A stretch of DNA of 64,000 bases. It comes from Treponema sp. (GTDB lineage Bacteria > Spirochaetota > Spirochaetia > Treponematales > Breznakiellaceae). The stretch spans positions 62,001 to 126,000 of the forward strand of contig WQXU01000003.1 of the NCBI GenBank assembly GCA_009781635.1. The letters run 5' to 3'. Of this stretch, positions 53,466-63,222 are shown in pieces. Position 1 is the first letter of the stretch. Each line of letters opens with the position of its first letter. A program made the translations under genes and the position numbers. The notes under the pieces are model-generated. The model worked only from the letters and a program-made list of their open reading frames with translations, was not told where the DNA came from and did no database searches.

Positions 53466-54743
53466 ATGAAACCATATGCTAACATGAGCGCATCAGAATT
53501 ATCCGCTCTTAAAAACGAACTGGAAGAAGCTTTTTCAAAACACAAGGCAAAAGGCAAAAAACTCAACATGACAAGAGGCGTCCCCTCGGACGAGCAATTA
53601 TCACTTTGCAATGAAATGCTGACATGTCTTTCTGCAGAGGATTACAAAGCGGCAAACGGAACTGACTGCCGTAATTACGGCGGACTTGACGGTATACCTG
53701 AAGTAAAAAAAATCTTTGCAGACCTTCTTGATTTATCTGCAGACGAGGTTATAGTCGGCGGCAACTCATCGCTTGCCCTGATGTTTGATAATGTTGCGGT
53801 CAATGTTTCTCACGGTGTAAGGGACGGAAAACCCTGGCAGAGTCAGGGACAAGTAAAATTCCTTTGTCCCTCTCCAGGCTACGATCGCCATTTTACAATT
53901 TGCAATTATTTCCATATTGATATGATTCCGATCGGCATGGGAGATGACGGCCCTGATATGGACGAAATCGAAAAAATGGTTTCATCTGATCCAATGATAA
54001 AGGGAATATGGTGCGTGCCGAAATATTCAAATCCCACAGGAATTGTATATTCCGAAGAAACTGTCAGAAGGTTTTCAAAGTTAAAGCCTGCCGCAGATGA
54101 TTTCCGCATTTATTGGGATAACGCTTACGGCTTTCATGATCTTTATGAATCAAAAGCTGTTATTCCGAATATTATTCGTCTTTGCGAGGAAGAAGGAAAC
54201 CCGAATATGGTGTATGTATTCTCTTCTTTTTCAAAGGTAAGTTTTGCAGGCGCTTCTATTACATGCATGGCATCTTCCAAATCAAACTGCGAATACATAC
54301 GCAGAAGATTAACCGCGCAGACAATCGGGCCTGACAAATTAAACCAGCTCCGCCATGCGCGTTTTTTTAAAGACTCATCAGGCGTCCTTTCGCACATGGA
54401 AAAACATGCTTCAATTTTACGGCCAAAGTTTAAACTTGTTTCTGACATGCTGCAAAAAGAACTTGGAGGGCTTGATATTGCCCGGTGGACAGAGCCGAAA
54501 GGCGGATATTTTGTAAGCTTTGACTCTCTTGAAGGCTGCGCAAAAAGGATAGTTGCGCTGTGCGCTGAAGCCGGCGTTGCGCTTACGCCTGCCGGCGCGA
54601 CATATCCCAACAGCAATGATCCAAAAGACAATAATATACGCATAGCCCCGACATGCCCGCCTCTTGCGGAACTTAGCGAGGCGCTTGAGATATTCTGCGC
54701 GGCGGTTAAGCTTGCAAGTGCGCAGAAGTATTTAAACGCCTGA
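53466..54743 (+). CDS. Aspartate aminotransferase, subgroup Ic-like
   Basis: 425 residues of fold type I PLP enzymes, matching the less common PF12897-type aspartate aminotransferase: LNMTRGVPSDEQL, NYGGLDGIPEVKK, WCVPKYSNPTGIVY and PLP lysine in FSSFSKVSFAG. It interconverts aspartate and oxaloacetate with 2-oxoglutarate/glutamate, and gdhA nearby supplies glutamate. Its message is predicted to be leaderless. The last 38 bases overlap the convergent membrane-protein gene. Confidence 0.9.
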   Translation: MKPYANMSASELSALKNELEEAFSKHKAKGKKLNMTRGVPSDEQLSLCNEMLTCLSAEDYKAANGTDCRNYGGLDGIPEVKKIFADLLDLSADEVIVGGNSSLALMFDNVAVNVSHGVRDGKPWQSQGQVKFLCPSPGYDRHFTICNYFHIDMIPIGMGDDGPDMDEIEKMVSSDPMIKGIWCVPKYSNPTGIVYSEETVRRFSKLKPAADDFRIYWDNAYGFHDLYESKAVIPNIIRLCEEEGNPNMVYVFSSFSKVSFAGASITCMASSKSNCEYIRRRLTAQTIGPDKLNQLRHARFFKDSSGVLSHMEKHASILRPKFKLVSDMLQKELGGLDIARWTEPKGGYFVSFDSLEGCAKRIVALCAEAGVALTPAGATYPNSNDPKDNNIRIAPTCPPLAELSEALEIFCAAVKLASAQKYLNA

Positions 54744-55410
54744 CAAGAAGGGCAATTCCGTATCCTGCAAAGACCGATATCAGTCTGTCGATTATGTTTA
54801 TCGGGATGCGTGAAATTATTTCTTTTAACGGCAGCGGTACATTCTGCCCAAACATGGTAGCGCTAAGTACGCCGGAAATGCCTTTTGCATCAGAGTAAGA
54901 AGAGTTAATAACAATAATTAGAGTCGCTATAAGCCCGCCCAAAATACTCATGGCAAGACAAAGCGCAAAAGAAAAGAGAATCAGGATAATAACCTTGTCC
55001 ATTACGCTGCCTAACTGATTGCTAGGAAGGTTTATACGCCGGAAACTTCGCTCCTTCGAGCCCGTTGGAACAACCTGGAAACTTCGCCCGTTCGGGCTCG
55101 TTGGAGGTTCCTGCCCTGTTAATTCCTGCTTGAAGAAGCGATAAAAACACCATGTTACAATAGCTGTGGCAATATTGCAGAGTGTAAACAGGTAGGCTTC
55201 CCAGCCATAACCAAAAATTGAATGGTAAATTATATTGGTAAGCGCTCCGCATAATATTCCCAAGGGAAGTCCGCAGATTAAGGTAACAGTTATCGTAAGG
55301 ATAGTATCAAGGAAGAGGGGGAGCCCTGCAAAAAAACAAAGGCGGCTAATAGCAATATTTAAAAATACTCCGGCAAGGCAAAGGATGAGCATTATTAATG
55401 TCTTGCGCAT
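54706..55410 (-). CDS. ECF S-component-like integral membrane protein
   Basis: 234 residues from MRKTLIM at 55410, where a promoter ends five bases upstream. About six membrane helices. The N-terminal part (LFLDTILTITVTLICGLPLGILCGALTNII) resembles ECF transporter S components and the related membrane sensor domain of some kinases. A 24-residue polar stretch between helices 4 and 5 is encoded by a tandem 36-bp hairpin repeat. It is divergent from a sensor kinase that has no sensory domain of its own, so it could be a transporter or that kinase's sensing partner. Confidence 0.62.
   Translation of the reverse strand: MRKTLIMLILCLAGVFLNIAISRLCFFAGLPLFLDTILTITVTLICGLPLGILCGALTNIIYHSIFGYGWEAYLFTLCNIATAIVTWCFYRFFKQELTGQEPPTSPNGRSFQVVPTGSKERSFRRINLPSNQLGSVMDKVIILILFSFALCLAMSILGGLIATLIIVINSSYSDAKGISGVLSATMFGQNVPLPLKEIISRIPINIIDRLISVFAGYGIALLVRRLNTSAHLQA
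55041..55112. repeat. Two tandem 36-bp hairpin repeats in frame inside a membrane-protein gene
   Basis: Units at 55041-55076 and 55077-55112 both begin GGAAACTTCG and share CGTTGGA. Each carries an inner hairpin, GCTC-CTTC-GAGC in the first and GCCCG-TT-CGGGC in the second, so the stem is kept although its bases differ. Thirty-six bases equal twelve codons, giving the polar segments SPNGRSFQ and TGSKERSFR in a loop. This resembles palindromic elements inserted in frame, as described for Rickettsia. Confidence 0.7.
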
Positions 55411-55415
55411 ATGGT

Positions 55416-55444
55416 ATATTAATTGAAAAAACAACACGCGTCAA
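55416..55444 (-). promoter_or_regulatory. Promoter of the S-component-like gene
   Basis: On the minus strand, TTGACG (55444-55439), 17 bases and TAATAT (55421-55416) end five bases before the ATG at 55410. There is no ribosome site, consistent with a leaderless message. Confidence 0.6.
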
Positions 55445-55506
55445 TTGTAATATTTTTTCAAAAACTGTTTTCAAGCAAGGGCGGCAAAATGTTCATGTCA
55501 AACTCC

Positions 55507-55535
55507 TTGACGTAATAATACACCTCAAATAAAAT
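55507..55535 (+). promoter_or_regulatory. Promoter of the two-component operon
   Basis: TTGACG (55507-55512), 17 bases and TAAAAT (55530-55535) end five bases before the TTG at 55541. It uses the same TTGACG -35 as the divergent promoter 60 bases away, so both could answer to the same signal. Confidence 0.55.
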
Positions 55536-55540
55536 GAAAA

Positions 55541-56299
55541 TTGAAAAATAAAAATAAAGGCAACATATTGGATAACCCTGCTTTATCCGGCGGAATAGAA
55601 ACCTATGTCCGTCTGGTGTATCTTTTTACGGTAATTATTACAGCTCTTATGCTTCTTTTGTGTTATTTGTATTTATCAATAAGAAAGGCGCGGAAACAGG
55701 AACAGCTAAGCCATGATTTTTCCAGTCTTGTAATTGAAGGACTGGAAACGGAAAGGCGGCGAATTTCCCGAGAGCTTCATGACTCAATCCTGCCGCAGTT
55801 ATACGGCAGAGCCGTTTCCAGTCAGATACGTTCCATTTGCATAGATTTGATGCCGCCGGATTTTACATGCCTGTCTTTGAAAGACGCCCTTGTTCAGCAT
55901 TGCGCTCAATTTTCCAGGCGGACTTGCAGCGAAGCTTCCGGCGCGGTAATTGAATGTGCATGCTTCCTGGAAGAAGAAATTGATTTTACACTTTTAAACG
56001 CGGAAAACCAGCTTCATATTTTCCGTATGGTTCAGGAAGCGTTTAACAATATCGAAAAACACTCCAAAGCAAACCGTGCATCATTAACAGTAAGGCGCTT
56101 ATCGGAGAATATATTGATCTGCATATCCGACGACGGAACAGGGCTTAATAATGTCAATGAAGGTCTTGGAATGAGGAGTATCCGTCAAAGGGCTGCCATA
56201 ATCGGAGCAAAGGTTGATTTTATCAGCGAAGATGAAAACGGTCTTATGGTCAGAATTGAATTGCCTGTGCCTTCTTCCATACCTGCAAAACCGGAGTAA
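55541..56299 (+). CDS. NarL-type sensor histidine kinase with shortened dimerisation domain
   Basis: 252 residues from a TTG start. One membrane helix (about 23-45), no periplasmic sensor domain, then the HisKA_3 phospho-acceptor ERRRISRELHDS (His about 84). Only about 27 residues separate the His from the LMPPDF line, against roughly 55-60 in typical members, so much of the two-helix dimerisation domain is missing. The ATPase domain looks intact (N-box NIEKHSK, DDGTGL, GLGMRSIRQRA). The response regulator follows after four bases. Input may come from the divergent membrane protein. Confidence 0.82.
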   Translation: MKNKNKGNILDNPALSGGIETYVRLVYLFTVIITALMLLLCYLYLSIRKARKQEQLSHDFSSLVIEGLETERRRISRELHDSILPQLYGRAVSSQIRSICIDLMPPDFTCLSLKDALVQHCAQFSRRTCSEASGAVIECACFLEEEIDFTLLNAENQLHIFRMVQEAFNNIEKHSKANRASLTVRRLSENILICISDDGTGLNNVNEGLGMRSIRQRAAIIGAKVDFISEDENGLMVRIELPVPSSIPAKPE

Positions 56300-56303
56300 T
56301 AAA

Positions 56304-56921
56304 ATGACAAAACATAAACCATCTATTGTTATTATCGAAGATCACCCGCTTGTACTAAACGCTCTTGCCTCTTTCTTTAACGAAACAGGACGGTGGCAGC
56401 TTGCAGGCACAGCTTCCAGTCTTGATGAAGCAAAAGAACTTTTACCGGTGAAGAGCTTTCCGGATATACTGCTTCTTGATATTCAATTGGAAGACAGTCT
56501 TGGGCTTAATATTATCCCCTGGTTAAAAGGTCAGTTAAAGCAAAGTGAGTCTTTGCCTGTCATTGCTGTCTATTCGGCATATGATGATTTTGTACATGTA
56601 AGCGCTGCTCTTGGAATGGGCGTAAAAGTTTATATGTGCAAACGCCGCAGTGTGAACGAACTTGAACAGGCTCTTTTTAAAGCGCTTAAAGGGGAATCAT
56701 TTATTGATGAAACTGTTCAGACAAAACTTGACAGCGTTACCAATATTTTCAACCTGCTGACAAAACGTGAAGCGCAAATCCTCACTCTTGTAAACTCGGG
56801 GCTTTCCGATAAACAGATAGCGCAGAAGCTTGGTATAAGTCCGCGCACAGTGCAGAATATTGTTTATTGTATTTTTGATAAAACAGGAATTCGATCAAGA
56901 GTGGAACTGCAGAAATTATAA
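56304..56921 (+). CDS. NarL/FixJ-family response regulator
   Basis: 205 residues from the ATG at 56304, with CGGAG ten bases upstream. The receiver domain has acidic pair ED in VIIEDHPLV, phospho-acceptor Asp in DILLLDIQLED, Ser in VYSAYDD and conserved Lys in YMCKRRS. The C-terminal LuxR-type helix-turn-helix reads LTKREAQILTLVNSGLSDKQIAQKLGIS. It is the partner of the kinase upstream; target genes are unknown but the nearby lipoprotein or the S-component-like gene are candidates. Confidence 0.9.
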   Translation: MTKHKPSIVIIEDHPLVLNALASFFNETGRWQLAGTASSLDEAKELLPVKSFPDILLLDIQLEDSLGLNIIPWLKGQLKQSESLPVIAVYSAYDDFVHVSAALGMGVKVYMCKRRSVNELEQALFKALKGESFIDETVQTKLDSVTNIFNLLTKREAQILTLVNSGLSDKQIAQKLGISPRTVQNIVYCIFDKTGIRSRVELQKL

Positions 56922-57040
56922 AAATTCCGTGTTTTATTGCATCAATTTAATAAAAAATATCCAATATTAACAAAACCGTGCAAATATACTCATAACAGGT
57001 TTTTGCCGCGCAGGAACAATAAATTAAATAAGGTGGTGTT

Positions 57041-57106
57041 GTTTCCGCTTTGCGGAACCCTTCGATTTATTTGGGGCTGTCCGGAAAAGTAGTTCCCGGG
57101 CAGCCC
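57041..57106 (+). promoter_or_regulatory. Two hairpins in the leader of the lipoprotein gene
   Basis: TTCCGC/GCGGAA forms a small hairpin (57043-57057). A longer stem pairs GGGCTG-T-CCGG (57074-57084) with CCGG-G-CAGCCC (57096-57106). It is followed by CAGGAG, the ribosome site of the gene at 57125. The leader is long for this window and may be regulatory; no known riboswitch was recognised. The remaining gap at 56922-57040 is AT-rich with no clear signal. Confidence 0.4.
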
Positions 57107-57124
57107 TGAAACAGGAGTTGTTTT

Positions 57125-58555
57125 ATGAAAAATACATTAAGAACATTTGGAATAGCCGTGCTTGTTGCGGTTACCGCGTTTTCTTTTACTGCATGCGGGG
57201 ACGGCACAGGTAATCCGGGTCCTGGCGGAAATACAGATCCAAAGGTATTTAATTTTACCGGAATTACCCAGACTATGATTGATAATGCCAATGAGGGGTG
57301 GGTAATAGGAGTATATCAGGCTGGAACAACTAAAGACATAGTTTTATCTGACGCCCTGATTGGATGGGTTGACGCTGAATATGGGACATTCAGTAACAGG
57401 ATTGTAGCCGGCGCAAGCAACGATGATATAGATGATGATGCACTGCAGCAAAACGGCCCAACATATTCTATTACAATACCTCTGTCATCTGCCTCTTCCT
57501 ATTTCGAAAGTAACTGGACCGGTACAGGAACATTTGATATCTGGTTTATTTCTGTCGATCTTTTCCCGGAACATCCGGACAGTAAATATTATTTATACAA
57601 AATGGAAAATGTACAGGTTACCTCTGCTGAAACGCAAGTTGGCGCAACTGCACTTCTTGAATCCGCATTAATTTCATCTCTGTTTACCGGAGGCGATGAT
57701 TTTAAAACATTGATCATTAGCGGTATAACTTTTGCACAAATACAGGAAGGATCAGATTTTAGTTATATTTTTGTATTTCCAGCGGGAACATCTGCCGGGG
57801 ACGTTGAAGCTGATATGACGGCATATTTGATGAGTACAGGACCTGTTCTGTACGCTGTTGCCGGTATGGATTTACATCAAATAGACGATCCGGCTTTTAA
57901 TGGATCGACATATACCATTACCGCGCCTTTATATCTGCCCAATACCACAACACGCTGGGCAGGTTCCGGTACTTTTGATGTTTATAATATTGTTAGTGAC
58001 GGTATAAGAATCCGTAATTATCTTGCGGCAGGTGTTTCAATTACATCCGCCAATACGCCAATTTCTGCAGCATCTTATAACCTGGTATTTGATTCGGATG
58101 CCGGACTTCCACCGGTAGGAGGCGAAGTAGAATTGGATACGCCTTATGAAACCCTTGCGGGATCTGGAATGGTCAGAAAAATCCTGCTTTTAAATGCTTC
58201 GATGCAGGAGCTTTACTATGGTTATGGCGTTGATACTGGTTTCGGCACAATTAACTTTATGATGTATTCAGAAGCGATTAGTTCATTTTCTCCGGTTCCT
58301 TTTAGCAGTTATGTGGTTCAATTTTTTGTTTATCCTTCATCAATTACATCTGTACCTCCTTCAGGACTTTCCGGTGATGAGGCTATAGCAGAATATATAT
58401 CTATCGAAAGCGGCGATACGCTTGCAAGTTTAGGGATTACTGACGAAGCTTCATTTGTTGCAAATATTAGTTCATTATTAAGGAGCTTTTCAACAGATTC
58501 GCCTCTTTTGGAAATGCCGCGCTCTGAGCTTGATAATCTTAGACGAATAAAATAA
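57125..58555 (+). CDS. Lipoprotein with internal duplication
   Basis: 476 residues with lipobox FTACG (Cys25) and a Gly/Pro linker. Two homologous halves are visible. The first has FNFTGITQTMI, YSITIPL, WTGTGTFDIWFI and VQVTSAETQV; the second has LIISGITFAQI, YTITAPLYL, WAGSGTFDVYNI and VSITSANTPI. Each unit is about 150-170 residues and beta-rich. The last 120 residues are different. CAGGAG precedes the ATG and a terminator follows. Function unknown; probably a surface or periplasmic lipid-anchored protein. Confidence 0.78.
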   Translation: MKNTLRTFGIAVLVAVTAFSFTACGDGTGNPGPGGNTDPKVFNFTGITQTMIDNANEGWVIGVYQAGTTKDIVLSDALIGWVDAEYGTFSNRIVAGASNDDIDDDALQQNGPTYSITIPLSSASSYFESNWTGTGTFDIWFISVDLFPEHPDSKYYLYKMENVQVTSAETQVGATALLESALISSLFTGGDDFKTLIISGITFAQIQEGSDFSYIFVFPAGTSAGDVEADMTAYLMSTGPVLYAVAGMDLHQIDDPAFNGSTYTITAPLYLPNTTTRWAGSGTFDVYNIVSDGIRIRNYLAAGVSITSANTPISAASYNLVFDSDAGLPPVGGEVELDTPYETLAGSGMVRKILLLNASMQELYYGYGVDTGFGTINFMMYSEAISSFSPVPFSSYVVQFFVYPSSITSVPPSGLSGDEAIAEYISIESGDTLASLGITDEASFVANISSLLRSFSTDSPLLEMPRSELDNLRRIK

Positions 58556-58562
58556 TTACAGC

Positions 58563-58597
58563 GTCAGACGCCGAATGCCGGTGTCTGACTGCGTTTT
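58563..58597 (+). terminator. Rho-independent terminator after the lipoprotein gene
   Basis: GTCAGACGCC (58563-58572) pairs with GGTGTCTGAC (58580-58589) with one G-T pair, followed by GCGTTTTAAT. It separates the lipoprotein gene from gdhA. Confidence 0.75.
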
Positions 58598-58605
58598 AAT
58601 CTGTC

Positions 58606-59997
<1,392 letters not shown>

Positions 59998-59999
59998 GA

Positions 60000-61511
60000 C
60001 TATTCAATTAATGTAAGCGTTACAGGCGGTTCAAGTAAATCCTGCACGCCTGTAGTTCCCACCCTGACACGGGATAAGATCACAACACCGGCTGCAGTTT
60101 CCATTCTGTAAACAAGGCGTTTTTCCTCGCCATCGGCGGGCCGGAACTCAATTAATTTATTGTCATCAACAGTGTATAGAACATAGCGCCCTCTTCTGGA
60201 ATTGCCAAGAGGACTTGCACCCCTTGGCGCAGCAGACTCATTCATACCTGAATTAATTGTGTATTCACCCGAGTTTAAAAACTGCATTCTACCCCATGAT
60301 GAATCATAAACAGCGTCCATGAAAGGATTTATCTGCGATACTGTTTCCCTTATATTCATCGCGCCTGCGCGGCGGTAGGAGCCGTCCCAGGGTGTGCTTA
60401 CCGCAATTTTTAAACGGACATCTTCAATAACTCTTAGTTTTATCCTGTCCAGCGATTCAAGTTCAATATCGATAAACCGAAGCAGCGTGCTTATGGAGAT
60501 ATTCTGTGTTCTTATATAAAGGCCGTAGCGGGTGGGAGTAGAAGTCTGCCAGCGGAAAACCTGCTGGGATTCATCGCCGAAAAAGATTATTTCTTTTCCC
60601 GCAGGATCAAAATATAGAAACTGGTTTGTATCTATTGTGCCCTGGGGGCTTATATAATACCAAAGATCGTTAATAAAATCTTCAAAAACCCCGGGTACCC
60701 CGCTTAAAAGCTGCCTGAGCCGCCTCTGCTCAATTTGAGATCCTGGTATTCTGGAGATACTAATCTGTTCAAATTGTTCCCTTGAAGGATTAAAAGAATA
60801 AATCGTTTCAATTTGATCCAGTATATTGGCGGATGCGCTGTCCTGGCCGTATGCTGCAATATTAAAATTCTGCCCTCTTGTAATTCCCTGCTGATACGCA
60901 AGGGTACGGGGGGTTTCCTGGATGATAATAGAGCCTGCGATTTGTAATTGAGCTATTTTGTTAAACGGCGCTTGCGGACTCTGATTGGGGCTGCGCCTGA
61001 AAATGGTCATGGTGTGTTCGTTATTGGCATTCATCCCTGTTACAATGATGCAGAAGTTTCTGTCGCCGACAAGATCCTGGCTGAAAATGGTTGCAGTCTC
61101 TGCCCTTGTTGCGGCAGTATCATCATTCCACATCCGCCTGTATCCCCTGATCCCTTCATCGTAGCTTATGAATGTTATATACACAGGGCTTAAAGAATCG
61201 GCGGCTATGCGGTAAATAACAAATTGCTCTTCTGCATGGCCGAATTCACTCTCCCTGTTCAGAACAGCGATAACTATTTCGCCGTCTTCCATTGGCAGCT
61301 TGGTGACAAGGCTTTCTTCCCATGTAATAACACCCGTTTGCCCTGCAATTGAATTTATGTCTATTTCCCGCGGAGTTACAATTCTTGTCCTTGTATCCTC
61401 ATTTGCTTCCGGTTGAAAAAAAAACTTCCAGGAACCTGTAGCCAGAAATATTATTACAAAAACAGATAATAATGCGATGCAAATATATAAACCAATTAAA
61501 CTTTTATTCAT
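60000..61511 (-). CDS. Pallilysin-related protein
   Basis: 503 residues with one N-terminal membrane anchor (about 5-28). The middle is beta-rich (residues about 60-370). The C-terminal region (about 380-500) has TPWDGSYRRAG, SSWGRMQFLNSGEYTI and GRYVLYTVDDNKLIEFRP, resembling the lipocalin-like domain of T. pallidum Tp0751. Tp0751 was described as an adhesin and metalloprotease with an HEXXH motif; no HEXXH is visible here. Gene order with vWA and cfpA genes supports the relation. It is likely a periplasm- or surface-facing protein. Confidence 0.65.
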   Translation of the reverse strand: MNKSLIGLYICIALLSVFVIIFLATGSWKFFFQPEANEDTRTRIVTPREIDINSIAGQTGVITWEESLVTKLPMEDGEIVIAVLNRESEFGHAEEQFVIYRIAADSLSPVYITFISYDEGIRGYRRMWNDDTAATRAETATIFSQDLVGDRNFCIIVTGMNANNEHTMTIFRRSPNQSPQAPFNKIAQLQIAGSIIIQETPRTLAYQQGITRGQNFNIAAYGQDSASANILDQIETIYSFNPSREQFEQISISRIPGSQIEQRRLRQLLSGVPGVFEDFINDLWYYISPQGTIDTNQFLYFDPAGKEIIFFGDESQQVFRWQTSTPTRYGLYIRTQNISISTLLRFIDIELESLDRIKLRVIEDVRLKIAVSTPWDGSYRRAGAMNIRETVSQINPFMDAVYDSSWGRMQFLNSGEYTINSGMNESAAPRGASPLGNSRRGRYVLYTVDDNKLIEFRPADGEEKRLVYRMETAAGVVILSRVRVGTTGVQDLLEPPVTLTLIE

Positions 61512-61531
61512 TAAACGCCTACTTTTATTTT

Positions 61532-62512
61532 TTATAGCCGTGATTCCACGCAGGCCAGTAGTTTTTTTACAATTTCTTCCATACCTATATAACTGCGAAA
61601 ACCTGCGGCAGTAACATGTCCCCCGCCTCCGAAATTCTGGGCAATTTTTGAAACATTTAATGCGCCCTTGGATCTCAGGGAACAGAAAACTTCTCCGTGT
61701 TCCTTTTCCCTTAATAAAATGGAAATTTCCACTTCCCGCGCCTTTAAAGGGATGCCGACAATATTTTCTACTTCATCGAATTCCGCTTCCGCTTTTATAA
61801 AATCCTCCCAGCGCAGGATCATTACGGCAAGCTTTCTTCCCGCATGAAATTCAAGATTCGAAAGCGCCTGTTTCTGAAGAAGAAGCGATGCGAATGATGA
61901 GTTTTCCATCATCTTTTTATAAATATGATTCGGAGCTGCTCCCCATTCAAGGGTTTTTATTGCAGCCTTGAATGTCCTTATGCTTGTCTTTGGATAGGCA
62001 AAAAACCCCGAGTCAAAAACAATACCGGCATAGGCTGCGGTTGCCGTGTGCGGATCAAGTTCCGCTCCAAGCTCACAGGCAAGTTCTATCGACAGCTCCG
62101 ATGTAGAAGATGCCGATGAATCCACAAAACCCCTTAACCTGGATGCAGGTTTCGGCTCATGATGATCAATAATAAATGTTTCTTTTACCTTTTTAATGAT
62201 CTCTCTTATGGAGCCAAGATGATGTTCCTCCGATGTATCCAGAATAACAAGCGATGAGTCTTCCAGAATGCAGGAATGTTCATCGGAATTCCATACCTCT
62301 ATTTTGCAGTAATCATGGCTTTCTTCGCAGTCAATAAAATGAAGATATTTAGGAACAGCGGACGAGTTTATTATCCTTACCTTCTTGCCCATCCTTTTTA
62401 AGATCAAAGCAAAGACAAGCTCAGCTCCAAGCCCGTCTGCATCAGGTGAATCATGAGTGGTAAGGATAAAAGATTCATTGCGAGCAAAAAATGAAAGTAT
62501 GATGTCAAACAT
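61532..62512 (-). CDS. DHH-family phosphoesterase, NrnA-like
   Basis: 326 residues. N-terminal THDSPDADGLG, central DHHEPKP (the DHH motif) and C-terminal GGGHVTAAGF (DHHA1 domain) identify a NrnA/RecJ-type phosphoesterase. NrnA enzymes degrade nano-RNA and pAp, and some cleave c-di-AMP. It lies between the vWA and pallilysin-related genes with 9-20-base gaps, so it is in one operon with them although it is a cytoplasmic enzyme. Confidence 0.9.
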   Translation of the reverse strand: MFDIILSFFARNESFILTTHDSPDADGLGAELVFALILKRMGKKVRIINSSAVPKYLHFIDCEESHDYCKIEVWNSDEHSCILEDSSLVILDTSEEHHLGSIREIIKKVKETFIIDHHEPKPASRLRGFVDSSASSTSELSIELACELGAELDPHTATAAYAGIVFDSGFFAYPKTSIRTFKAAIKTLEWGAAPNHIYKKMMENSSFASLLLQKQALSNLEFHAGRKLAVMILRWEDFIKAEAEFDEVENIVGIPLKAREVEISILLREKEHGEVFCSLRSKGALNVSKIAQNFGGGGHVTAAGFRSYIGMEEIVKKLLACVESRL

Positions 62513-62521
62513 TAATCATTG

Positions 62522-63079
62522 CTAGTTGTTAAAATAAGCAGTTGCTGCCCTTGAAACTCTTGCATCAAGATTTAATCCGACAACAAGCGCGCGCCAGGAA
62601 GTAAATTCTTCGACTCTGGAAAAGCGCAGAAGATTTCTCTGCGGGTTTCCAATAACCGAAGAAAGCGCATCGGAAGACGCGCTTACAAGCAGTGTGTAAC
62701 CATAGGGCGTACTCTGATTGGAAGCCGCTTCTCTTAAAGCCGAGGAAAAATCAGGATTATCGCCGGAAGGAGAAATATCCCGGATGCTTCTTTTTACGGC
62801 TTCCTTTGCGCTTGCATCTATCCTGGCTGTATAAATGATCCTGGCTTCATCTCCGGCGCTCCAGACAGTGATTCTGTCTTCGTCTACCAGTATCTCATCC
62901 AGGCGGCTTGAAATCCACGCGGTAACTTCATCTTTTACGGCAGAAAAAGAGGCGGAACTGTCGATTATCAGATTTACGTTTATCGGGGCTCTCTGGGCAA
63001 AAAGGCTTGAAAGGCCGCAAAATACCGCTAAAACAAGCGGCAGGAGAAATTTGACGGTTTTGAGGCTTTTATTATTCAT
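62522..63079 (-). CDS. Secreted von Willebrand A-domain protein (Tp0750-like)
   Basis: 185 residues with a signal peptide ending about LFAQR. The vWA fold is visible with the metal site DSSAS (VNLIIDSSASFS), a Ser/Asp line SPSGDNPDFSSAL and further strands (YTLLVSASSDAL). In T. pallidum a vWA-like protein, Tp0750, is encoded beside pallilysin (Tp0751), and both are near cfpA; the same grouping is seen here. A promoter ends six bases before the ATG. It probably acts in protein binding outside the cytoplasm. Confidence 0.8.
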   Translation of the reverse strand: MNNKSLKTVKFLLPLVLAVFCGLSSLFAQRAPINVNLIIDSSASFSAVKDEVTAWISSRLDEILVDEDRITVWSAGDEARIIYTARIDASAKEAVKRSIRDISPSGDNPDFSSALREAASNQSTPYGYTLLVSASSDALSSVIGNPQRNLLRFSRVEEFTSWRALVVGLNLDARVSRAATAYFNN

Positions 63080-63085
63080 ACCTGT

Positions 63086-63114
63086 ATTTTAACATATTTT
63101 CCGGAAATTGGCTA
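63086..63114 (-). promoter_or_regulatory. Promoter of the vWA-nrnA-pallilysin operon
   Basis: On the minus strand, TAGCCA (63114-63109), 17 bases and TAAAAT (63091-63086) end six bases before the ATG at 63079. AGG in that gap could also serve as a weak ribosome site, so leaderless status is less certain here. Confidence 0.45.
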
Positions 63115-63222
63115 GGCTTTTTTATAGAAGATATATTCGGAAAAAAGGCTTTACAATCAAATTGAAAATGTGTTATTCTTTAAAAAGGTAGTAGTATAAA
63201 AAAATTATTTAAGGAGAGTTAT

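Noticed and set aside
57061..57124. Hairpin leader considered as a known riboswitch
   Set aside because: Only a simple stem-loop is visible; none of the conserved cores I know (TPP, SAM, cobalamin, glycine) is present.
60000..61511. Zinc protease call for the pallilysin-related protein
   Set aside because: No HEXXH motif was found in the translated sequence; only the lipocalin-like C-terminal motifs support the relation.
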